From Xanthomonas vesicatoria ATCC 35937 (GTDB taxonomy: Bacteria; Pseudomonadota; Gammaproteobacteria; Xanthomonadales; Xanthomonadaceae), in contig NZ_CP018725.1 in NCBI RefSeq assembly GCF_001908725.1, positions 372,001 through 436,000 of the forward strand: DNA of 64,000 nt, in the 5' to 3' direction. Under the pieces are notes generated by a model, which made no database searches, had not been told where the DNA came from, and saw nothing but the letters and a program-made list of their open reading frames with translations. Numbering within the stretch: position 1 is the stretch's first letter; each line of letters begins with the position of its first letter. The position numbers and the translations under genes were made by a program. Below are positions 55,172 to 63,747 of this stretch, in pieces.

Positions 55172-55770
55172 ACGCCCAGGCCAACGCCGAGTACTTCGAT
55201 AGCATCTACCAGCAGCAGGATCCCTTTGGCTATGGAACGCGGTGGTACGAGACACGCAAACGCGACATCCTGCTGGCAACCTTGCCTCGCATGGGCTTCG
55301 CACGCGGTTGGGAACTGGGATGTTCCAACGGTGAGGCGACGCGCGGGCTGGCAGCCCGCTGTGATCACCTGCTGGCGACCGACATGTCTGCCGCTGCCGT
55401 GGAACAAGCCAAACAGCGTGTAGGAGAGCGCAGCAACGTCGATATCGTGCAGGCTTGCCATCCACAGCAATGGCCGGCCGGTAATTTCGATCTGATCGTG
55501 CTGAGCGAGATCGGTTACTACCTTGCTGCCGCCGAACTTGATGACCTGATCGTGCGTCTGCAGGCAGCGCTCACGCCGGACGGACTGCTGGTGGCCTGTC
55601 ATTGGAAGCATCCATTTGATCAGGCGCAGCAGGATGGCGTCGCGGTCCATGCCTGCATTGCCGGATTGCTCACCTTGCCGCTGAGTTATCGCTACGAAGA
55701 CAGCGATTTTTTGCTTGAAGCGTGGACAGCGCAATCGCTCTCGGTGGCACAACAGGAAGGCTTGCGATGA
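55168..55770 (+). CDS. NodS-like SAM-dependent methyltransferase
   Basis: This 200-residue class I methyltransferase starts with MNAQANAEYFDSIYQQQDPF and GYGTRWYETRKRDILLATLP, a pattern seen in NodS-type enzymes. Motif I is WELGCSNGEATRGL, followed by LLATDMSAAAVEQA and FDLIVLSEIGYYL. NodS N-methylates a deacetylated glucosamine in Nod factor synthesis. Here it follows a PIG-L deacetylase and precedes a glycosyltransferase, each by an ATGA overlap. N-methylation of a deacetylated amino sugar is therefore the obvious hypothesis. Confidence 0.9.
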   Translation: MNAQANAEYFDSIYQQQDPFGYGTRWYETRKRDILLATLPRMGFARGWELGCSNGEATRGLAARCDHLLATDMSAAAVEQAKQRVGERSNVDIVQACHPQQWPAGNFDLIVLSEIGYYLAAAELDDLIVRLQAALTPDGLLVACHWKHPFDQAQQDGVAVHACIAGLLTLPLSYRYEDSDFLLEAWTAQSLSVAQQEGLR

Positions 55771-56435
55771 TTGCGGTCATCATCCCGGCACATAACGAAG
55801 CCGAGTGCATCGCCGCGTGTCTCAGATCGGTTTTCCGCGCTGCATCGCATCCCGAGCTGCATGAGGCGGTAGAAGTGATCGTCGCGGCGGACCGCTGCAC
55901 GGATGCCACCGCCGAACTGGCACTGGCGCTTGGCGCGCGCGTGGTCAAAGTCCCCTCACCTGGGGGTGTAGGCACTGCGCGCGCCGCAGCCGCATCCCAC
56001 GCCATTGCGATGGGTGCTGACTGGCTGGCCGTCACTGATGCCGACTCACGCGTTCCCGCCGATTGGCTGCTGGAACAACGCCGTGCAGGCACCGAAGTGT
56101 TCTGCGGCATCGTGGAGGTCGATGATTGGCTGGACTATTCGGATGAGGTGCAGCGCAGGTTCGCGCAGACCCAGGCAATCGGCGAAGGCCACCAACGCAT
56201 TCACGGCGCCAATCTAGGGGTGAGCACCCATCTGTATCAACAATGTGGCGGATTCTCTGCATTGACCTGCAGCGAGGATGTCGCGTTGGTGCACGCGCTA
56301 CAGGCGATCAAGGCATCGATCGCGTGGTCGCCACGCTCGGTGGTGCAGACCAGTGCCCGCAGACATGCACGCGCACTTGGCGGCTTCTCGGATTTTTTAA
56401 AGCAGCTAGAAGTCTTGCCTTATATGCCTGCATAG
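55767..56435 (+). CDS. GT2-family glycosyltransferase
   Basis: This 222-residue GT-A enzyme starts MIAVIIPAHNEAECIAACLR. The nucleotide-sugar site has ADRCTDATA and the metal-binding DxD in VTDADSRVP. The acceptor region holds HGANLGVS and LTCSEDVALVHAL, an ED pair typical of inverting GT2. It is short and has no membrane helices. It is the fourth gene of the coupled set; a 291-bp gap follows. Donor and acceptor are unknown. Confidence 0.9.
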   Translation: MIAVIIPAHNEAECIAACLRSVFRAASHPELHEAVEVIVAADRCTDATAELALALGARVVKVPSPGGVGTARAAAASHAIAMGADWLAVTDADSRVPADWLLEQRRAGTEVFCGIVEVDDWLDYSDEVQRRFAQTQAIGEGHQRIHGANLGVSTHLYQQCGGFSALTCSEDVALVHALQAIKASIAWSPRSVVQTSARRHARALGGFSDFLKQLEVLPYMPA

Positions 56436-56726
56436 CTACTGTCGTCCTGCGGTGGCGTCAGCTTGAAAACGGTGTGGTCGATACCGGCGCCTGTTGCCGC
56501 ACTGCTTTCGCAGCGATTGTTTTTCGAGCCGAATTCACTAGCGCCGCCATCGCTGCCCCAAATCTGGGCCAGGCAGCTGGGTTAATGCGCATCTGCGCCC
56601 CTTTCCGCGCGTAGGGCGACGGCCTGGCATGGCACGCCATTGTCACCGGCTGACTTTCGAGCTCATCTGCACGAGGCGTGGACGAAGCGTGCGGCAGCAT
56701 GCCCGACTCGTAGACCAAGGTGTGAC

Positions 56727-58091
56727 ATGGCCAAGCCAATGCTGTTTTTCCTGCATGCCCTCGGAGGCAGCCGGCATGCGTGGAGCCGCGTCGTCGCGCA
56801 GTTCGATGATCGCTTCGACTGTGTTGCCCTGGACATCCCCGGATTCGGCGATGCGGCTCCGCTGGAGCACGTTGGCACGGCAGCGCTGGTTGACTGGTTT
56901 AGCGCTGAAGTCGTCGCTCGGCAGCCAGCCTGTTGGTTTGCAATCGGGCACAGCATGGGTGGAAAGATCGCCACGTTGACGGCAGCGCGGGCGCGCGATG
57001 GTGTGGCAGGACTTGCCGGTCTGGCGGGCGTGGTGCTCGTTGCCGCATCGCCACCGGCACCCGAACCCATGAAAGAGTCGCGACGGCGCACGATGCTTGC
57101 CTGGTTCCAAACAGGGCAGCCTACGCGCGCCGAGGCGGGGCAGTTCGTGGATGCCAACTGCGCCTCTGTGCTGCCGGACGACTGCAGGAATGCTGCGATC
57201 AATGACGTCCTGCGTACCGCCCCCAGTGCATGGAATGCATGGCTCACGCGCGGCAGCCGCGAAGACTGCACCACGCAGGTCGGGCGCATCGGCGTACCGG
57301 CAATGATCGTGGCCGGTCGCCAGGATGGCGATCTGGGCGAGGCTGCGCAACGGCGCTTGAATGCACCGCATTATGCGCAAGCGCAGCTCGCCATCGTGAC
57401 CGATGCCGCGCATCTGATTCCCTACGAGCAGTCGCAGGAACTGGCAAGGTTGATCGCCGCACATGTAGACCGCTGCAGGGAGCATTGCCTGCCTGAGGAC
57501 TTCATTGCCTTGCTGAACTCAGAGCGCGTGGCGCCGCGCATGCGGATGACGCTACTTGCGCGGCACGTGGGCCCGCCCGCTGTGGGCGAGGGCGTGTTGA
57601 GCCGGCGCCAGTTGGACGTGCTCGCCGCCGTGGTCGCACGCGTGCTGGATGGCGCGGGAGATGCACAGCAGATTGCACGACGGATCGACCTGGCGCTCGC
57701 AGAAGGCACAGGAGATGGCTGGCGGCACGCTGACTTGCCGGAAGATCACCTGGCGCTACCGCTGGGGCTGGATGCGCTCGATGCGCTGGCCGGCGGCTTT
57801 GCCGAACAATCCGCGGACCGCCAGGACCGCTGGCTGCAGGACATCGCGCACGCAAGAGTGGGCAACACCTCAGCGCATGGCCTGGATGCCACACAGCTGG
57901 CGCATTGGTTCGAGGACGTGGGCGCCGACGCGGTGCGCACCTGGACCAGCCTGCCCGCCACCATGGCCGCGCTGGGCTACGACGGTTTCGCTGTCGGCAA
58001 CGACGCCGGCACTGGTCGCCTGGGCTATGCAGAAACGGCGGCAGATCGGCATGAGCACTGGCAGCTGCGTGCCCCTGGGGCTGTGCGATGA
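56727..58091 (+). CDS. Alpha/beta hydrolase fused to a gluconate 2-dehydrogenase subunit 3-like domain
   Basis: Residues 1-255 are an alpha/beta hydrolase: LFFLHALGGSRHAWSRVV (oxyanion), IGHSMGGKIA (nucleophile Ser), GRQDGDLG (acid) and DAAHLIPYE (His). Residues about 290-454 resemble the small, usually separate, subunit 3 of membrane GMC-type dehydrogenases, with LSRRQLDVLAAVVARVLDG near the start and LPATMAALGYDGFAVGNDAG near the end. The fusion overlaps the GMC oxidoreductase by four bases, which supports this reading. The hydrolase may release a substrate for oxidation. The ATG at 56727 starts MAKPMLFF. Confidence 0.8.
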   Translation: MAKPMLFFLHALGGSRHAWSRVVAQFDDRFDCVALDIPGFGDAAPLEHVGTAALVDWFSAEVVARQPACWFAIGHSMGGKIATLTAARARDGVAGLAGLAGVVLVAASPPAPEPMKESRRRTMLAWFQTGQPTRAEAGQFVDANCASVLPDDCRNAAINDVLRTAPSAWNAWLTRGSREDCTTQVGRIGVPAMIVAGRQDGDLGEAAQRRLNAPHYAQAQLAIVTDAAHLIPYEQSQELARLIAAHVDRCREHCLPEDFIALLNSERVAPRMRMTLLARHVGPPAVGEGVLSRRQLDVLAAVVARVLDGAGDAQQIARRIDLALAEGTGDGWRHADLPEDHLALPLGLDALDALAGGFAEQSADRQDRWLQDIAHARVGNTSAHGLDATQLAHWFEDVGADAVRTWTSLPATMAALGYDGFAVGNDAGTGRLGYAETAADRHEHWQLRAPGAVR

Positions 58092-59614
58092 CCGTCGCTG
58101 GCAACCGGGACGATGTCGATGTGGTGGTGGTCGGCAGCGGAGCGGGGGGCGGGCCTCTTGCGGCTCGGCTTGCGCAAGCCGGCGTCTCGGTGGTGGTGCT
58201 CGAAGCGGGCGCAGCATTTACGCCGGAGTCTCACATTCCCGATGAGCTCAGCACCGGCATCTACTGGATGGACGAGCGTCTGAGCGGTGGGCAAACGCCT
58301 ACCGCGTTTGGGCCGAACAATTCGGGCTCGGGGCTTGGCGGTTCCACGCTGCATTGGGGCGCCTTCTGCCCGCGGCCGGACAAGCGCGATCTCAGCCTTC
58401 TGACCCAAACCGGCCATGGCGCCGATTGGCCCATCCCTTATGAGGAGTTGCTGTCTTACATTCGTCGTGTGGAGACTTTTATTGGCGTTTCCGGCCCTGC
58501 GCATTATCCCTGGGACCCCGAGCGCAGCTATGCGTATCCGCCACCCCAACGCAATGCCTCGGCCGCAGCCATGGAGCGCGGTTGCCGTGCCCTCGGCATC
58601 CGGGCCACCGATGCACCGGCGGCGTTGGTCACCAGGCCCCATCAGCAGCCGCATTGGGGCCAACGCGCAGCGTGCAACAACTGCGGTGCATGTCACCAGG
58701 GCTGCAGCAATGCCGCCAAGGTGAGTGTGGATACCACATGGCTTCCTCTGGCAAGGGCGCATGGTGCGCAGCTGCGGACCGACAGCCGGGTAATCGATCT
58801 TGAACGCGATGGCCGCGGTGCGCTGACCGCAGTGATCTACAGCCAGCATGGGCATGAGTACCGCCAGCGGTGCGGCAACGTGTTCCTGTGCGCGGGCGGG
58901 GTGGAAACGCCGCGCTTGTTGCTCAATCTGGGGCTGGCCAACTCCAGCGGTCAAGTGGGGCGCAATTTCATGGCGCACGTGGCCACTCAGGTGTGGGGCG
59001 AGTTCGACGCAGACATACGCATGAATCGCGGCTACCCATCCTCGCTCATCACAGAGGACATGGTGCGCCCGGCCGATGCCGACTTCGTTGGCGGTTATCT
59101 GGTGCAAAGCCTAGGGGTGCAGCCGATCACGCTGGCCAATACGCTGGCGCGCGGTGCTGGCCTGTGGGGCAGGGAACTCGTGTCCACTATGTTGCGTTAT
59201 AACCGTCTGGCCGGTATCGGCATCAATGGAGAGTGCCTGCCGCACGCTGCCAATCGTCTGATTTTGTCGGACGAACGGGACGCTTTCGGGCAGCGCAAGG
59301 CGCGTATCGATTTCAGTTACGGACCGAACGAACAGGCCATCGACGCGCATGCGCGTGCACTGCTGCAGGCGATCTGGCGAGCCGCTGGCGCCCACAATAT
59401 CTTTGCGGCTGCGCGTTCGGCACACACGCTCGGTACCTGCCGAATGGGCACTGACCCCGAACGGGCCGTCGTCGATCCTGATGGCCGTGCCTTCGATGTG
59501 CCGAACCTCTACATCTGCGACAACTCGGTGTTCCCCAGTGCACTGGCGGCGAATCCGGCGCTGACGCAGATGGCGCTCGGCCTGCGTGCCGCAGAACGTT
59601 TTCTCGCGCGCTAG
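58088..59614 (+). CDS. GMC-family FAD oxidoreductase with a cysteine cluster
   Basis: This 508-residue protein has the FAD-binding VVVVGSGAGGGPLAARLAQ motif, SGSGLGGSTLHWGAF, and the C-terminal VDPDGRAFDVPNLYICDNSVFP and NPALTQMALGLRAAE segments. A cysteine-rich insert CNNCGACHQGC (near residue 197) recalls the iron-sulfur site of FAD glucose dehydrogenases and gluconate dehydrogenases. No signal peptide is seen; in related complexes the partner subunit carries the export signal, but the fused partner here lacks one. Substrate is unknown; likely an alcohol or sugar group. Confidence 0.9.
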   Translation: MTVAGNRDDVDVVVVGSGAGGGPLAARLAQAGVSVVVLEAGAAFTPESHIPDELSTGIYWMDERLSGGQTPTAFGPNNSGSGLGGSTLHWGAFCPRPDKRDLSLLTQTGHGADWPIPYEELLSYIRRVETFIGVSGPAHYPWDPERSYAYPPPQRNASAAAMERGCRALGIRATDAPAALVTRPHQQPHWGQRAACNNCGACHQGCSNAAKVSVDTTWLPLARAHGAQLRTDSRVIDLERDGRGALTAVIYSQHGHEYRQRCGNVFLCAGGVETPRLLLNLGLANSSGQVGRNFMAHVATQVWGEFDADIRMNRGYPSSLITEDMVRPADADFVGGYLVQSLGVQPITLANTLARGAGLWGRELVSTMLRYNRLAGIGINGECLPHAANRLILSDERDAFGQRKARIDFSYGPNEQAIDAHARALLQAIWRAAGAHNIFAAARSAHTLGTCRMGTDPERAVVDPDGRAFDVPNLYICDNSVFPSALAANPALTQMALGLRAAERFLAR

Positions 59615-59657
59615 CGGTAGCTGCGCCGCCACGTTATTCAACCACCAGGAGCTCAAT

Positions 59658-60461
59658 ATGGATCTCGGAATCAACCAGCGCATTGCCCTCATCAGCGGCG
59701 GCGACTCAGGCATGGGCAAGGAGACCGCACGCCAGCTACTCGAAGCAGGCGTCCGCGTGGCGATCACCGATCTTCCCGACGGCACACTCGACCAGGCACT
59801 GGCTGAGTTATCCGACTTGGGTGAGATCATCGCCATCGAAGGCGACGTGACGCGCGGACAGGATGTCAACGCCATCTGGGCGCAGGTGCGCGAACAACTG
59901 GGTGAGCCGGACATCTACATCAATGCAGCCGGCGTCACTGGCGCCACCGGCGATTTCCTCGAGGTCAGCGATGCCGGCTGGCTCGAAACGCTGGACATCA
60001 ACCTGATGGGCGCGGTGCGCATGTGCCGCCAGGCCATTCCCGCCATGCGTCGCAAACAGTGGGGGCGGATCGTGTTGTTCGCATCCGAAGATGCGGTGCA
60101 GCCGTACGTCGATGAGCTGGCCTACTGCGCTTCCAAGGCCGGCATCCTCAGCTTGGCCAAGGGGCTCTCTAAAGCTTATGGCGCTGACAATGTGTTGGTA
60201 AACACCGTGTCGCCTGCCTTCATCGCAACGCCAATGACAGACAAGATGATGCAAAAACGCGCGCAGGAAAACGGAACCAGTGTCGAAGAAGCGATCTCTT
60301 CGTTCTTGGACGAGGAGCGACCCGGCATGGTGCTCAAGCGACGTGGCCGGCCAGAGGAAGTGGCGTCGGTGGTCGCGTTCCTGTGCTCCGAGCGCGCCAG
60401 CTTCATCAACGGGGCCGGCGTGCGCGTAGATTCGGGCTCTGTGTTTACCATCGCTGGCTGA
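59658..60461 (+). CDS. Short-chain dehydrogenase/reductase at the end of the oxidoreductase cluster
   Basis: This 267-residue SDR has a Rossmann motif ISGGDSGMGKETARQLLE (GGDSGMG instead of the classic GASSGIG), NAAG (INAAGVTG), catalytic Ser in FASEDA, and YCASKAG for Tyr and Lys. An Asp at the end of strand 2 (ITDLPDG) favours NAD. CCAGGAG lies seven bases upstream of the start. It is 43 bases from the GMC gene, so it is probably the last gene of that transcript. Confidence 0.9.
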   Translation: MDLGINQRIALISGGDSGMGKETARQLLEAGVRVAITDLPDGTLDQALAELSDLGEIIAIEGDVTRGQDVNAIWAQVREQLGEPDIYINAAGVTGATGDFLEVSDAGWLETLDINLMGAVRMCRQAIPAMRRKQWGRIVLFASEDAVQPYVDELAYCASKAGILSLAKGLSKAYGADNVLVNTVSPAFIATPMTDKMMQKRAQENGTSVEEAISSFLDEERPGMVLKRRGRPEEVASVVAFLCSERASFINGAGVRVDSGSVFTIAG

Positions 60462-60470
60462 GCCGGGCGG

Positions 60471-60490
60471 CGCTGCGCAAACGCGCAGCG
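60471..60490. terminator. Hairpin between convergent genes
   Basis: CGCTGCGC and GCGCAGCG pair around AAAC, nine bases past the SDR stop and 63 bases past the minus-strand CPBP stop. No T tract is present; it could serve both directions. Confidence 0.5.
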
Positions 60491-60553
60491 TCGCATCAGA
60501 CACTCATAGTTTCCGGGCGACAGCGCCGCTTTTTCTAAAAATTTTGAGCGTGT

Positions 60554-61240
60554 TCAATACCATCCAAGGTAGAGCGTCGTGACGCCCCACGTATCTACCA
60601 ATCCGTGCGCCACGATGAGCGCCCCCAAGTTTCGGTTTGAGCGCAGGTATGCGTAGCCGAATCCTGCGCCAACAAACCCCGTCAGTAGAACCCCGGAAAT
60701 GCCTTGATTGGCATGCATGACACCAAACAAGACTCCGCCCGCGACGGCCGCACTGACGCGACCCAGGCCGATGCGGTCGAACAGTGCTTCGAGCTGGTGC
60801 ATCAGAAAAGCCCGGAACACCAGCTCTTCCCCAAAGGCGGCGCTGATCCATGCATATCCGATCAGGTGCATCGCTGCCGGAGCGTTATTGCGCAGCGCGC
60901 CGTAGGCGCTGTAGTCGGTCTTGGTGCCTGTGAGGTCGTCGAGCAGCGGCTGGAGAAGCGGTGTGATAATCGCAGTGACGACGAGCACCAGCAGCGCTGC
61001 CCAACCAAGCGTGGGACCCAACCCTCGCCATATCAGGCCGCACGCGCGCCAATCGCGAGTTTCCAGCCACACCCAGACAACCCCTATCAAACCGACGACC
61101 GGCATCCGCCAAGGAAGGGGCAGCCAGGAAAAGTGGGCGAGTGCCATGATCGCGCAGATCGTCACAAGCCTAGTGAGCGGGTGGCTGAAGGTGCAAAAAC
61201 TGTTGCGAGCTGCAGGCGTCGATTGATCAGGGTGAGGCAT
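60554..61240 (-). CDS. CPBP-family intramembrane metalloprotease
   Basis: This 228-residue membrane protein has about six hydrophobic segments. The CPBP/Abi signatures are present: FGEELVFRAF (EE-x3-R), LFGVMHANQG (F-x3-H) and IVAHGLVDTWG (H-x3-D). These residues form the metal and catalytic site in Rce1-like proteases. Family members process prenylated or other small membrane proteins, or protect against bacteriocins; none is adjacent here. The start at 61240 gives MPHPDQST; a later Met (MALAHFSW) is possible. Confidence 0.86.
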   Translation of the reverse strand: MPHPDQSTPAARNSFCTFSHPLTRLVTICAIMALAHFSWLPLPWRMPVVGLIGVVWVWLETRDWRACGLIWRGLGPTLGWAALLVLVVTAIITPLLQPLLDDLTGTKTDYSAYGALRNNAPAAMHLIGYAWISAAFGEELVFRAFLMHQLEALFDRIGLGRVSAAVAGGVLFGVMHANQGISGVLLTGFVGAGFGYAYLRSNRNLGALIVAHGLVDTWGVTTLYLGWY

Positions 61241-61523
61241 GCCGAACAATTGTGTCGTGGGCACACGATGGTATCGGGCGGTCGACGGGCAGCACCATGC
61301 CAGAAGACACGGCCACGTTCCATCTTCTAACGGGCTGCTTCGCCACTGTCGACGCGATTCAAGCTTCACGGCGTCGGATATCGCAGGCCTGCGCCGCTTG
61401 CTCGGAAGCACGCGCCCATGTCTTCAGGATGGTTCTAAGTACTTCATTTAACGAATCAAGAGAGCGACACGGGTGGAATGCAAGGCTATGCCTCAACCGC
61501 GACCTTGGCCAGGTGGCCAGTCT

Positions 61524-62153
61524 TCAGCTGCCGGTTGCGCCGTTCACGCCACCGGCAGCTGCCAGGAGTTCGCCAGCAGGCATGCGAATCCGGCTGCCAA
61601 CGTCATAACAACGGCCTTCCATCATGACTTCGCCGGCCAACACCAGAAGTTCAGCGCCTTTCACAGACTCATTCTGCAGAGTTTCTCCAGCCCCGAGCCG
61701 CCGCAGACAGACCTGTTCCGCCGCTGACTCGAAGAGGGGACAGATCGTGCGACCGCCTTGCGTGCGCCATGCAGTCTGATCGTTTGTGTCGATGCGCACG
61801 TGGGCGCGCTCGCTCTCGGGCATCTGCTGGAGCTTCACGAAAATTACGGCTCCCTCCTTGCTGGAGGGCCGGTGGCTTGAACCGGGCGGATTGCGCAGGT
61901 AAGAGCCGGCCGGAAAATGCTTGTTTCCTTCGGAGAACTTACCTGCCAGCACCAGGATTTCCTCACCGCCTGGGTGCAGATGGCGGGGGAAATGGGAATC
62001 GGGTGCATACCGCACGATGCTGGTGGCGCGGGCTTTCTCACCGCCCACACGGTCCAGCATCACGCCCTCAACTCCCCCCTGGGGCGATGCGGCCCACTGG
62101 TGCTGCTGGGACTCGACGATGGCACGGCGGGAAAAGTCGGCATTGATGCGCAT
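61524..62153 (-). CDS. ChrR-like double-cupin protein
   Basis: This 209-residue protein has two cupin modules. The first holds the metal ligands in FPRHLHPGGEEILVLAGKF (H-x-H and E). The second is shorter and less complete (LLVLAGEVMMEGRCYDVG). The organisation recalls the C-terminal domain of ChrR anti-sigma factors, but the zinc-binding N-terminal domain is missing, so it is probably an enzyme or sensor. It lies downstream of AhpD-like and SDR genes on the same strand. Confidence 0.85.
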   Translation of the reverse strand: MRINADFSRRAIVESQQHQWAASPQGGVEGVMLDRVGGEKARATSIVRYAPDSHFPRHLHPGGEEILVLAGKFSEGNKHFPAGSYLRNPPGSSHRPSSKEGAVIFVKLQQMPESERAHVRIDTNDQTAWRTQGGRTICPLFESAAEQVCLRRLGAGETLQNESVKGAELLVLAGEVMMEGRCYDVGSRIRMPAGELLAAAGGVNGATGS

Positions 62154-62222
62154 GTGCGTCTTCCAAGCTTGAACGGGTGTGCCGCTGGCGCCCGATGGGC
62201 AACTGCGGCACTTTGTTGCGAC

Positions 62223-62567
62223 TTACTTGTTCGGCAGCTGCTGGTAGGTCTCGATGACGCGTGCCGAATAGGTCAGCGCGGCACCAGCGTTCAGGGCGAT
62301 GGCCACGCCCAATGCCTCGGAGATTTCCTCCAGCGTGGCGCCTGCTTCCACAGCCTTCTGGGTGTGCACGGAAATGCAGCCGTCGCAACGCGTGGTGACA
62401 GCGACCGCCAGGGCGATCAGTTCGTGCATCTTCGGTTGCAGATGGCCCGTCTTGACGGCGGCATTGTCGATCGTCATCAGGCCGCGCATCACGTCAGGGC
62501 TCTGCTTGGCGTAATCGCCTACTCGCGCGAGCAGGTCATCCCGGTAGGCGTTCCAATCTTGCATCAT
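62223..62567 (-). CDS. AhpD-like carboxymuconolactone decarboxylase-family protein
   Basis: This 114-residue protein has the CMD helical fold with the redox CxxC: TTRCDGCISVHTQKAVEAGA. The Cys-x2-Cys-x2-His arrangement with a preceding Glu (MHELIALAVAV) is that of AhpD-type peroxidase or disulfide reductases. It is located between the cupin gene and a broken small gene, all on the minus strand. A role in peroxide or organic-radical detoxification is possible. Confidence 0.92.
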   Translation of the reverse strand: MMQDWNAYRDDLLARVGDYAKQSPDVMRGLMTIDNAAVKTGHLQPKMHELIALAVAVTTRCDGCISVHTQKAVEAGATLEEISEALGVAIALNAGAALTYSARVIETYQQLPNK

Positions 62568-62628
62568 GGCGATCTACTCTTATTGAGTGTTGGCTGCCGG
62601 ACGCTTGAAGGCGCCCGGGGATGAGGGA

Positions 62629-62933
62629 TCAGGCGGGTTGATAGACGCGCATGTACGGAGCTACGTCGAGCAGCGGCGTGAGGCCACCGACCACATCTGC
62701 GGTGAACAGCTCGCTCTGCAGGTACGCGTTCGCGTTTTCGGAGGTATCCAAGCCGTGCAGGACTGGATGTCTTCATTCCGCACCAGCATTTCCTTGGACT
62801 TCGCACCCTTGACGGTGTCCAGGAACGGCCCTTTTAGTTCTGGTAAATCCCAGTGCGGGGTGGCGCGGTTTGCGTCCGCGATCTTGAGGGTGATTGCAGA
62901 TGGACCATTTGCAGTTCTTCCTGCGCGGTGCAT
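62629..62933 (-). pseudogene. Frameshifted small gene, possibly an antibiotic-biosynthesis-monooxygenase-like protein
   Basis: Reading from 62933, one frame gives TPHWDLPELKGPFLDTVKGA, then KSKEMLVRNEDI. After about 62770 the similarity continues only in another frame: PVLHGLDTSENANAYLQSEL, then FTADVVGGLTPLLDV and a stop at 62629. Adding one C after GACATC restores a single frame (D-I-P-V-L-H-G-L-D). The original protein was about 100 residues; I suspect an ABM/YdhR-like fold but am not sure. It may also be a sequencing error. Confidence 0.6.
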
Positions 62934-62973
62934 GAATCAGCGCGGGCAGGGACAAGACCCTGCCCGACGCGTA

Positions 62974-63747
62974 TCAGTTGCGGCCGGCCATGACGCCGCC
63001 ATCGACGTCCCAGATGGCGCCAGTGACCCAGCCCGCCTTCTCCGAAAGCAGGAACGCCACGACTTCCGCGACGTCTTGCGGCGTGCCCACACGACCGATC
63101 GGGTGGAAGCTGTTGAAGCCCTGCAGCGCACTGTGCACTTCAGCCTTCGGGATGAAGCCTTCGTAGATCGGGGTCTGCACGACCGCCGGCGAGACCGCGT
63201 TGACGCGGATGTGCTTGGGCGCAAGCTCCATGGCCAGATGCTGGGTCAGCGAGTGCAGACCTGCTTTTGCCATCGAGTACGCAGACGACGGGGTCGCTGC
63301 GATGGCCTGCTTGGCCCACATCGAGCCGATGTTCACGATCGCGCCCGGATGGTCATTGGCGACCAGGTTGGCGGCGACCTTCTGCGTAATGAAGAAGAAC
63401 GCCTTGTTCAGCTTCATATACTGATCGTAGTCGGCGTCGGTGTGGTCCAGGAACGGCTTGGGGAAGAACACGCCGGCGGCATTGACCAGCAGGTCGATGT
63501 CCGGATGCTGTTCATCGATGACCTTCAGCAGTGCAGCAAGGCCTTCGTCGCTGGAAAGGTTGGCCGCCAGTGCCCCGACCTGACCCAGCTCGGCCAGCTC
63601 CTTGCGGGCTTCTTCGGTCTTCTCCGGCCGGTTGCCGACAATGACGGCGCTGCCACCTTCGGCAAGCACCATACGCGCCGACTGCATGCCCATGCCGCTG
63701 GTGCCACCGACGACCAGCAATTTCTTGCCCTTGAATTGGTTGCTCAT
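62974..63747 (-). CDS. Short-chain dehydrogenase/reductase
   Basis: This 257-residue SDR has GGTSGMG in [18 protein letters not shown] (LVNAAGVFF), catalytic Ser in [17 protein letters not shown] and the C-terminal [10 protein letters not shown]. The second strand ends in GNRPEK, which suggests NADPH. It starts at 63747 ([11 protein letters not shown]) with GAGAGG upstream. It is first in a probable operon with the broken gene, the AhpD-like gene and the cupin gene. The 250 bp upstream should hold the promoter and lie towards an unseen regulator. Confidence 0.92.
   Translation of the reverse strand: MSNQFKGKKLLVVGGTSGMGMQSARMVLAEGGSAVIVGNRPEKTEEARKELAELGQVGALAANLSSDEGLAALLKVIDEQHPDIDLLVNAAGVFFPKPFLDHTDADYDQYMKLNKAFFFITQKVAANLVANDHPGAIVNIGSMWAKQAIAATPSSAYSMAKAGLHSLTQHLAMELAPKHIRVNAVSPAVVQTPIYEGFIPKAEVHSALQGFNSFHPIGRVGTPQDVAEVVAFLLSEKAGWVTGAIWDVDGGVMAGRN

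Noticed and set aside
61524..62153. Cupin protein considered as a full ChrR anti-sigma factor
   Set aside because: The N-terminal zinc anti-sigma domain is missing and no ECF sigma gene is adjacent.
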